Source: UBA2632 sp964452155 (GTDB lineage: Bacteria > Bacteroidota > Bacteroidia > Bacteroidales > Dysgonomonadaceae). From it: a stretch of 7,971 nt of DNA. Both the position numbers and the translations under genes were made by a program. Each line of letters starts with the position of its first letter. Position 1 is the first letter of the stretch. The notes beneath the pieces are model-generated. The model searched no databases. It was not told where the DNA came from and was given only the letters and a program-made list of their open reading frames with translations. Of the stretch, positions 1 through 5,656 are shown one piece after another. The stretch covers positions 1 to 7,971 of the forward strand of contig CAYVLC010000123.1 in assembly GCA_964452155.1 (NCBI GenBank). The letters run 5' to 3'.

Positions 1-564
1 ACTTATGGCAATATAGGCAAGAGCCAATCAATTGGATTAAATGGTTATATAAGATGGGCTCCAACTACAAAGTTGAATATGTTTGTCAACGGAAATGGTG
101 ACTACATAGATATTCAGAGCACCGAGAATGAGGCCTTGAAAAATAGTGGTTTCTCGTTTCGTGCATTTACTGGTATCACCTATACTTTCCCTTACGAAAT
201 CAGATTTTCTGTAAATGGGGGCTATTTTGGCAGCCGCATTATGCTTCAATCTAAAATGGATCCTTTCTACTTTATGTCGTTTGGTTTGAGCAAAAGCTTC
301 ATGAACAAAAAGCTCGATGTAGCTATTCGTGGCAGCAATCCGTTCCAAAAGTATATGGATCACAAAAATTATACTACTGGAGAAAACTTTACCCAAGAAA
401 GCTTGTTCCGACGTCCAGCTCAGTCTATTAGTTTAAATGTAACTTACCGTTTTGGAGACCTCAAATCGTCTATCAAGAAAGTACAAAGAGGTATCAGCAA
501 CGAAGACCTAAAATCGGGAGGCGAAGACATGCAAGGGCAAGGTGGCACAACAACTGGAGGATAA
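1..564 (+). CDS. Outer-membrane beta-barrel protein (TonB-receptor-like), C-terminal part only
   Basis: The frame is open from the first base, so the gene begins outside the window; 187 codons and a TAA stop are visible. The visible part alternates amphipathic strands with turns (for example ITYTFPYEIRFSVNGGYF, FYFMSFGLSKSFMNKKLDVAI and SISLNVTYRFGDLK), as expected for the last strands of an outer-membrane barrel. The ending, a YRFG strand followed by a basic stretch (KKVQRGISNEDLKSGG) and a Gly/Thr-rich tail, resembles the large Bacteroidota 'outer membrane beta-barrel' family related to TonB-dependent receptors. That assignment rests on remembered family resemblance. The plug domain and signal peptide are not in view, so the substrate cannot be inferred. 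It is separated from the fucose genes by a strong terminator and more than 800 bases, so it is probably not part of that operon. Confidence 0.8.
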   Translation, partial: TYGNIGKSQSIGLNGYIRWAPTTKLNMFVNGNGDYIDIQSTENEALKNSGFSFRAFTGITYTFPYEIRFSVNGGYFGSRIMLQSKMDPFYFMSFGLSKSFMNKKLDVAIRGSNPFQKYMDHKNYTTGENFTQESLFRRPAQSISLNVTYRFGDLKSSIKKVQRGISNEDLKSGGEDMQGQGGTTTGG

Positions 565-619
565 ATTTACTTGTCTGTTTTATTTCTATTGATAAAACGC
601 CAATACTATTATTTTCGAG

Positions 620-655
620 AAAAAAAGTGAGAGGAACATCCTTCTCACTTTTTTT
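620..655 (+). terminator. Strong A/T-flanked hairpin, likely bidirectional terminator
   Basis: A perfect 13-bp stem pairs A7-GTGAGA (620-632) with TCTCAC-T7 (643-655) around a 10-nt loop, 55 bases after the barrel gene stop. The T run on the + strand fits intrinsic termination of the upstream gene, and the A run would give the same signal on the - strand. A near-identical hairpin occurs at 6985-7019; the 22-base core differs at two positions. Confidence 0.8.
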
Positions 656-708
656 GTTTTCGCTTTTATATGTATTGCCATCTTGGTAATGTGAAAAGAC
701 ATATAACG

Positions 709-786
709 GATTACCTGCAAAAACGTCTGTTTCGATTAACATGCTGTCGCATGTAAATGATTGCAACACTGACAACACTGATTGGG
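709..786. repeat. Dispersed intergenic repeat, copy A
   Basis: The stretch 724-786 aligns without gaps to 6860-6922 with about 51 of 63 identical bases by hand count. Weaker similarity extends leftwards to about 709 (GATT..CTGC) and rightwards to about 815 (TGAT...ATAAATA). At 739-754 it contains a hairpin, ACATGC-TGTC-GCATGT. In the other copy the stem is identical but the loop is TATT. The copies share orientation and lie either side of the five-gene fucose operon. I do not recognise a named family. Confidence 0.7.
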
Positions 787-838
787 CGGATGATCATGGA
801 TAAATACATATACGTGCTATTTGGTTGGGAGCACAGAC

Positions 839-869
839 AACCACGAAGTGGTTACACATGAATAGCCAC
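839..869. repeat. REP-like hairpin unit 1
   Basis: AACCAC-GAA-GTGGTT (839-853) is a perfect 6-bp stem followed by ACACATGAATAGCC. The same plan, a stem closed by CGAAG and then ACAT..TAGC, recurs at 1158-1184 with a different but still paired stem. This resembles the small palindromic intergenic repeats scattered through many Bacteroidota genomes. The family link is from memory. Confidence 0.5.
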
Positions 870-910
870 AGGTGAAAAAACCGTAGAGCTTTTTGATGCT
901 AAACACTTAT

Positions 911-1129
911 CCCGCATTATTCACGTTTTTAGCTTTACGTAGATGCTAGGCCTCGAACTCCACCGATATAGGCCACTATTTCAAGGAGTTTGGAACAAAG
1001 CAGATGCGTGAAGATAAAAGCGAACATTGCCCAAAAGTGGGCATCCACATAAGAGTAAAAATAATCTATATACTATTGATTACAAGCAAGATAATACATA
1101 TACACTTAAGGAGTGATGAATAATGCGGG
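911..1129. repeat. 13-nt inverted repeat enclosing 193 bases
   Basis: CCCGCATTATTCA (911-923) is exactly complementary to TGAATAATGCGGG (1117-1129). Each arm is also followed on the + strand by AGCTTTAC (931-938 and 1134-1141). The enclosed segment contains a small hairpin (GCCCA-AAAG-TGGGC, 1029-1042) and an unrecognised open frame. The arrangement would fit a miniature inverted-repeat element or an insertion-sequence remnant, but no transposase is recognisable. Confidence 0.45.
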
Positions 1130-1157
1130 TTATAGCTTTACTATAATGCACAGCAAA

Positions 1158-1235
1158 GCCTCGAAGAGGCAACATTATTGTAGCAATCTGTTTAAATTGT
1201 AGCATCGGAGCTCCGATAGGAGTGACATTATTTTG
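1158..1235. repeat. REP-like hairpin units 2 and 3
   Basis: Unit 2 is GCCTC-GAA-GAGGC (1158-1170) followed by AACATTATTGTAGC. Unit 3 is the perfect 14-base palindrome ATCGGAGCTCCGAT (1204-1217) followed by AGGAGTGACATTATTTTGG. The ACATTATT tail is shared at 1172-1179 and 1225-1232. Compared with unit 1, the stem of unit 2 changes CCAC/GTGG to CCTC/GAGG, a compensatory change that keeps pairing. Confidence 0.5.
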
Positions 1236-1386
1236 GTGTACCGAGCTCAAGTTAAAACATGTATCAATAGATAAACAGGGTTCCAATAATGCCGGCCCCT
1301 TTTTGGGGATTGTATATATATAATATATCATGCGCATTATGTTCTATCATAGCCATGAAAATCTTTTAATGAAAAACCATTGAATT

Positions 1387-1408
1387 GTTTTGTTATTAAA
1401 AATAAAAC
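1387..1408. promoter_or_regulatory. AT-rich imperfect palindrome inside the promoter, candidate operator
   Basis: GTTTTGTTATT (1387-1397) and AAAAATAAAAC (1398-1408) form a 22-base inverted repeat with 9 of 11 paired positions. It covers the -33 element and most of the spacer, an ideal place for repression. Known ROK repressors such as NagC and Mlc bind AT-rich inverted repeats of about this size. Assignment to the adjacent ROK protein is inference. Confidence 0.35.
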
Positions 1409-1419
1409 ACTTAGTTTTG
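1389..1419 (+). promoter_or_regulatory. Bacteroidota-type promoter of the fucose operon
   Basis: TTTG at 1389-1392 and TAGTTTTG at 1412-1419 are separated by exactly 19 bases. This matches the TTTG-N19-TAnnTTTG consensus of the primary sigma factor in Bacteroidota. Transcription would begin roughly 5-8 bases downstream, leaving a short leader of about 15 bases before the ATG at 1440. The site supports starting the ROK gene at 1440 and provides one promoter for all five genes. Confidence 0.75.
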
Positions 1420-1439
1420 CTCCTTTAGAAAGAAAGATT

Positions 1440-2654
1440 ATGGCATCAATTCATCCACGAGGAAGCGTCGAGTATATTAGTCGGTTGAACAAAATAAATG
1501 TTCTAAATTTGATTCGTGAGGCAGGAGAAATTTCTCGTGCTCAAATTGTTAAGGAATCCGGATTGAGTGCCCCCACCGTTACGCGTATTGTAGAAAGCTT
1601 AATTAATAACGAACAGTTGGTACAACAAGTTGGTATTGGTGCTTCTAGTGGAGGGCGTCCGCCTGTTATAGTTCGCTTTAATGGAGAAAACAGCTATGTA
1701 ATAGGAATTGATTGGGGGCGAACCCATATTTTCGGTGTTCTAGCCGATCTCAACGGGAAGTCATTGGTAGAAATTGATGTGCAAACAGCGGCTAATGATG
1801 GCTTCAATGACGATTTAAAGCAGGTGATAGACCTAATAGAAGAGCTCCTTCGTAAGTCGCAGATCAACAAAGAGTTGTTAAAAGGAATTGGTGTGGCTAC
1901 TGCTGGTTTCATCAATAAAGAAACTCATATAATTGAGTTCTCTCCAAATTTTGGATGGAGCAATGTTGATATTCTCCAACCACTATCTACTTATTTTCGA
2001 GTACCAGTTATTGTTGACAATGTTTCTCGTGTAATGGCACAAGGCGAGTTGCTGTATGGAATAGGCGCCGATTGTAAAGATTTTATTTTCATTAATGTTG
2101 GATACGGTATTGGTGCTGGTATTATACTAGATGGAAGGGTCTTTTCTGGCTTCAGTGGTATGGCTGGCGAGATGGGCCATAGCCGTGTTGTTGGCCCCGA
2201 TGCCGAGGGGCGGTTGTGTGCTTGTGGTAAGACAGATTGCTTGGAGTGTTATTCTTCTGGAAGAGGCATTTCTGAGATAGCACTTGAGCAACGGGCGCTC
2301 TATCCCGACTCCCTTTTGCATAGTGTTGACAAACCAACAGCAGAAATGATTGCCACATTTGCACAAAAGGGCGATGAGCTTTCAATAAATCTTTTTAATC
2401 AAGCAGCCTATTTTTTAGGCCTGGCCATGGCCTCAATGGCCAACATGCTGAATCCTGCTGCCATTGTTATGGGTGGTAAGGTGTTGAAAGCGGGAGCCTT
2501 CTTTTCTGAGCGCATACAATCTGTTTTTCAGAGTGAGGTCATCCAGCAACCCCATCATAAGATAAACGTGGTGCATAGCGCATTAGAAGATAAAGCAGCA
2601 GCAATGGGAGCTGTCTCCTTAATATTGAATGATATTTTAAATCTAAAAGCATAA
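1440..2654 (+). CDS. ROK-family transcriptional regulator, likely fucose-operon regulator
   Basis: The product is 404 residues, the usual length for ROK repressors carrying an N-terminal DNA-binding domain. Residues about 20-63 form a winged helix-turn-helix (ISRAQIVKESGLSAPTVTRI). The ROK sugar-binding fold follows, with a DxGxT phosphate motif (D91, G93, T95), GYGIGAG (about 221-227), GEMGH (243-247) and the zinc motif H247, C260, C262, C267 in a CACGKTDCLE context. The position that holds the catalytic Asp in ROK kinases (N-D) appears to be N194-V195, so it is probably a sensor and not a kinase. I chose the ATG at 1440 because the longer in-frame reading uses TTG at 1380 and would place the promoter inside the coding region. 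It leads the operon, 38 bases before fucU, and so probably controls it and itself. The ligand is inferred to be L-fucose or a derivative. Confidence 0.92.
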   Translation: MASIHPRGSVEYISRLNKINVLNLIREAGEISRAQIVKESGLSAPTVTRIVESLINNEQLVQQVGIGASSGGRPPVIVRFNGENSYVIGIDWGRTHIFGVLADLNGKSLVEIDVQTAANDGFNDDLKQVIDLIEELLRKSQINKELLKGIGVATAGFINKETHIIEFSPNFGWSNVDILQPLSTYFRVPVIVDNVSRVMAQGELLYGIGADCKDFIFINVGYGIGAGIILDGRVFSGFSGMAGEMGHSRVVGPDAEGRLCACGKTDCLECYSSGRGISEIALEQRALYPDSLLHSVDKPTAEMIATFAQKGDELSINLFNQAAYFLGLAMASMANMLNPAAIVMGGKVLKAGAFFSERIQSVFQSEVIQQPHHKINVVHSALEDKAAAMGAVSLILNDILNLKA

Positions 2655-2692
2655 GTTACTCACTACATATAATCTTAAAAAAAATTACAACT

Positions 2693-3130
2693 ATGTTAAA
2701 AGGAATTTCTCCACTAATCTCACCCGAGTTGTTAGAAGTGTTGGCCCGAATGGGGCATGGCGATGAAATAATATTGGCCGACGCCCATTTCCCCGGCGAG
2801 TCTTTTAATGGTAGAGTGCTGCGTGCCGATGGGTTAAAAATACCTGATCTGCTGGCCGCTATTCTGCCATTGTTCGAGTTAGATAGTTATGTGGCTCATC
2901 CTTTGGTGATGATGTCTGCTGTTGAGGGCGATACGCTAGACCCTACTGTAGAAAAGGCTTACTTAGAAAGCATCTATTTAAGCAATCCTGATGTTCCTCC
3001 TATCTTGCGCCTTGAGCGATATGATTTTTATGAGCGTGCCAAAACAGCTTTTGCTGTAGTAATGACAGGCGAAACTGCTAAGTATGGCAATATTCTCCTG
3101 AAGAAAGGTGTTACGCCTAGTGAGTTTTAA
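2693..3130 (+). CDS. fucU: L-fucose mutarotase (RbsD/FucU family)
   Basis: The 145-residue product matches remembered E. coli FucU (140 residues) almost end to end. Shared blocks include SPLISPELL, MGHGDEI, DAHFP, RADGL, PLFELDSY, VMM.AVEGDTLDP, FYERA..AFA and AKYGNILLKKGVTP. Likely active-site residues by family comparison are H22, D30, R109, Y113 and Y131. The enzyme is cytoplasmic and speeds interconversion of the alpha and beta pyranose forms of L-fucose, supplying the anomer needed by the next enzyme. It starts 38 bases after the ROK stop and ends 38 bases before fucP. The leader has an A-rich run but no clear Shine-Dalgarno site. Relatives of the family act on ribose (RbsD), but the sequence is clearly FucU-like and the neighbour is FucP, so fucose specificity is well supported. 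Confidence 0.95.
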   Translation: MLKGISPLISPELLEVLARMGHGDEIILADAHFPGESFNGRVLRADGLKIPDLLAAILPLFELDSYVAHPLVMMSAVEGDTLDPTVEKAYLESIYLSNPDVPPILRLERYDFYERAKTAFAVVMTGETAKYGNILLKKGVTPSEF

Positions 3131-3168
3131 TTGCGAGTACCTATAAAATTGAAAAAAACAGAACAATT

Positions 3169-4491
3169 ATGAAGTCTCAACCAAAAGTTGTTGAAAAGAA
3201 ATATATACTCCCTTTTATTCTTATAACCAGTCTTTTTTTCTTGTGGGGTATTGCCAATGATTTGACCAATCCTATGGTTTCGGCATTCAAGAAGGTAATG
3301 CCAGAGTTGTCTAACTTCGAAGCAGCATTGGTGCAGCTTGCTTTTTATGGAGGCTATGCCACAATGGCCATTCCAGCAGCACTATTCATTCGTAAGTTTT
3401 CATACAAATCGGGTATATTAGTAGGACTAGCTCTTTATGCTGTGGGAGCCTTGTTGTTTTATCCTGCTGCAGCTTTCGAAGAGTATTCTTTTTTTCTAAT
3501 TTCTCTCTATATCCTTACATTCGGATTGGCTTTCTTGGAAACCACTTCCAATCCTTTTATCCTTTTTATGGGAGATTCTGAAACTGCCACCCGCAGATTA
3601 AATTTGGCACAAACTTTTAATCCTATGGGTTCTCTTTCGGGAATGTTGATTGCTCAGCTTTTCGTAATCAAAGTATTGCGCTCTGCACAATATACACCCG
3701 AAGCTTATAACCAGCTTCCCAGTGCAGAGCAGGCAGTTATTCGCACACACGACCTCTCCTTAATAAGCGGTCCCTATATTGCATTGGGGCTTCTGGTTAT
3801 TGTTATGTTTATTCTTGTGGCTCTGTCCAAAATGCCTAAAACAAAAGATCATTTGGCTATGCCACTAAAAGAGACTTTCAAAAAACTATTTAGGAACAAG
3901 ATCTATCGTCATGGTGTGGTTGCACAGGCTTTTTACGTAGGTGCGCAGATAATGGTGTGGACTTTTATTTTCCAGTATGTTGACAATCTTAATGCAGGTA
4001 GGCCTACAGATGCGCAACTTACTGCTACTTGGTATAATATGGCTGCAATGAGTATGTTTTTATCGGCAAGAGCCGTTAGCACTTACCTTCTGAAATATAT
4101 AAATCCTGGAAAACTCATGTTTATCTTTTCCATCGGAGCTATGATCATGACACTGGGTACTATTTTTATTGTAGGTATTGGTGGACTCTATTGTTTGGTA
4201 GGAATTTCGATATTCATGTCGCTTATGTTTCCTACTATATACGGTATTGCGCTTAAAGATATGGGCGAAGAGGCCAAAATAGGTTCAGCCGGATTGGTTA
4301 TGGCTATTGTTGGGGGTGCTTTATTGCCACCACTTCAAGCGCGAATTCTTGATATTGGTGGCCCTGGCTTTGACGATATTAAATTTTTAGGCTATATTCC
4401 AGAAGTAAACATATCATTTATATTGCCGCTCATATCCTTTGTAGTTATAGCTATATATAGCTATAGGTCAAACAAAATTTTCTTAAAATAA
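3169..4491 (+). CDS. fucP: L-fucose:H+ symporter (MFS, FHS family)
   Basis: This is a 440-residue inner-membrane protein with about 12 hydrophobic segments, close to the 438 residues of E. coli FucP. Shared signatures are SLFFLWG.AN (21-30), the LET..NPF block with E124 (equivalent to E135 of E. coli FucP), LNLAQTFN, YVGAQ and the late P.I...G...G segment. It would import L-fucose with a proton. At the position of the E. coli proton-linked D46, a by-eye alignment puts N34 (ANDLTNP); D31 lies three residues earlier. This subfamily also contains glucose/galactose transporters, so the exact sugar rests partly on the adjacent fucU. The gene lies between fucU and the dehydrogenase with gaps of 38 and 44 bases, in the same operon. 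No signal peptide is expected. Confidence 0.92.
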   Translation: MKSQPKVVEKKYILPFILITSLFFLWGIANDLTNPMVSAFKKVMPELSNFEAALVQLAFYGGYATMAIPAALFIRKFSYKSGILVGLALYAVGALLFYPAAAFEEYSFFLISLYILTFGLAFLETTSNPFILFMGDSETATRRLNLAQTFNPMGSLSGMLIAQLFVIKVLRSAQYTPEAYNQLPSAEQAVIRTHDLSLISGPYIALGLLVIVMFILVALSKMPKTKDHLAMPLKETFKKLFRNKIYRHGVVAQAFYVGAQIMVWTFIFQYVDNLNAGRPTDAQLTATWYNMAAMSMFLSARAVSTYLLKYINPGKLMFIFSIGAMIMTLGTIFIVGIGGLYCLVGISIFMSLMFPTIYGIALKDMGEEAKIGSAGLVMAIVGGALLPPLQARILDIGGPGFDDIKFLGYIPEVNISFILPLISFVVIAIYSYRSNKIFLK

Positions 4492-4535
4492 AAGACAGAA
4501 TAATTTGTCATAATTAATAATTAAATACTAGCCAG

Positions 4536-5606
4536 ATGGATACTTCATTGAAAGTAAGAAGAGGTGCTTTTCTTCCAGGAAATAGTACCGTACAATTAAA
4601 AGAGCTTGAAATACCCTCACCAGGACACGGTCAGGTGCTTATCAGAACTAAGTCTTCAACAATATGTGGTTCAGACATTCGTGCTATTTATCATGAGCAT
4701 TTGGGCAAAGGTCCAGAGGGTTATCAGAATGTGGTAGCTGGTCATGAGCCATCGGGGCAAATTGTGGAGTGTGGCCAAGGCATGCGACGTTTTAAAAAGG
4801 GCGATCGAGTAATTGTTTATCACATATCGGGTTGTGGCCTTTGCAATGATTGTAGGCGTGGATACATGATTTCATGCACCAGCGAGAGCAGAGCAGCTTA
4901 CGGATGGCAGCGCGATGGTGGTATGAGTGAATACATTTTGGCAGATGAAAAAGATTTAATACACCTTCCCGATGAGCTCACCTATACCGATGGAGCTCAA
5001 GTAGCTTGCGGTTTTGGAACAGTGTATGAGGGGCTCGAAAAGATTGGTATTTCGGGCAATGATCAGGTGCTAGTTACTGGCCTTGGCCCTGTTGGTTTGG
5101 CAGCTTGCATGCTTGCAAAGTCTATGGGTGCACAAAGGGTGGTTGCTACTGATGTGAGCGAGGAGCGTTGTCAATTGGCACTCGATAAAGGTCTTGTAGA
5201 TGAGGTGTTTGTATCGGAAGGAGACACTTTAGAGAAAGCTATGAAGGCTTCTAGGGGCTTGGGCTACGAGAAAACAGTCGATTGTTCTGGAAATACACAC
5301 GCTCGACAATTGTGTGTGAGAGCTGCTCGTAAGTGGGGCAAGATTGTTTTAATTGGCGAAGGGGGTACTGTAGAGCTGAATCCCTCTCCTGATCTCATTC
5401 ACGATCAGAAAACTATTTATGGTTCGTGGGTTACTTCTACTTGGAAGATGGAAGAGTTGGTAGAACGATTGGTACGCTGGGCTATTCATCCAGAAGATTT
5501 AGTGACGCATAGGTTCACACTAGACAATGCCGACGATGCCTACAAATTGATGGCAAGTGGAAAGTGTGGTAAAGTTGCTGTTGTATTTGATGAGGAGGTA
5601 AAATAA
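4536..5606 (+). CDS. Zinc-dependent medium-chain alcohol/polyol dehydrogenase, NAD-type
   Basis: The 356-residue product has the full layout of zinc MDR enzymes. A GroES-like N-terminal domain carries catalytic-zinc ligands C44 (TICGSD), H70 and E71 (GHE) and probably C157 (VACGFG). The structural-zinc lobe has all four cysteines C100, C103, C106 and C114. The Rossmann motif GLGPVG lies at 182-187, and D206 sits at the end of the second strand (VVATD), which usually means NAD rather than NADP. Sorbitol, threonine and aldose dehydrogenases share this architecture, so the substrate cannot be read from sequence. In this operon L-fucose, L-fucitol or lactaldehyde/propanediol are the plausible substrates. 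Archaeal enzymes of this superfamily that oxidise D-arabinose and L-fucose at C1 are known. The gaps are 44 bases upstream and 50 downstream, consistent with cotranscription. Confidence 0.88.
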   Translation: MDTSLKVRRGAFLPGNSTVQLKELEIPSPGHGQVLIRTKSSTICGSDIRAIYHEHLGKGPEGYQNVVAGHEPSGQIVECGQGMRRFKKGDRVIVYHISGCGLCNDCRRGYMISCTSESRAAYGWQRDGGMSEYILADEKDLIHLPDELTYTDGAQVACGFGTVYEGLEKIGISGNDQVLVTGLGPVGLAACMLAKSMGAQRVVATDVSEERCQLALDKGLVDEVFVSEGDTLEKAMKASRGLGYEKTVDCSGNTHARQLCVRAARKWGKIVLIGEGGTVELNPSPDLIHDQKTIYGSWVTSTWKMEELVERLVRWAIHPEDLVTHRFTLDNADDAYKLMASGKCGKVAVVFDEEVK

Positions 5607-5656
5607 ACTCTCATACTCTCAATGGAGAATTTAAAAATAATCGGAATAATAATAAC

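Larger units (their letters stand above)
565..1388. other. Repeat-rich intergenic region without a convincing gene
   Basis: About 820 bases separate the barrel gene from the fucose-operon promoter. No frame on either strand gives a recognisable protein. The region holds a terminator-like hairpin at 620-655, a dispersed repeat at 709-786, a REP-like hairpin unit at 839-869, a 13-nt inverted repeat spanning 911-1129, further REP-like units at 1158-1235, a C4/G4 hairpin at 1296-1308 and an AT-rich stretch with the palindrome ATGCGCAT at 1330-1337. It looks like a landing zone for small non-coding repeats or the remnant of a decayed mobile element. An open but unrecognised frame at 950-1123 is discussed under findings. 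Confidence 0.6.

Noticed and set aside
494..778. Reverse-strand reading frame of 94 codons
   Set aside because: It overlaps the barrel gene, runs through the terminator hairpin and repeat, and shares a peptide (KSEK.V.LTFF) with another spurious frame at 6880-7086 only because both cross the same hairpin.
1080..1337. Reverse-strand reading frame of 85 codons
   Set aside because: It is made of the REP-like hairpin units and AT-rich sequence. The apparent protein reflects the repeats and has no recognisable domain.
1380..1439. N-terminal extension of the ROK gene from a TTG start
   Set aside because: The extra 20 residues have no family counterpart, and the consensus promoter at 1389-1419 lies inside them. 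The ATG at 1440 gives the usual ROK N-terminus.
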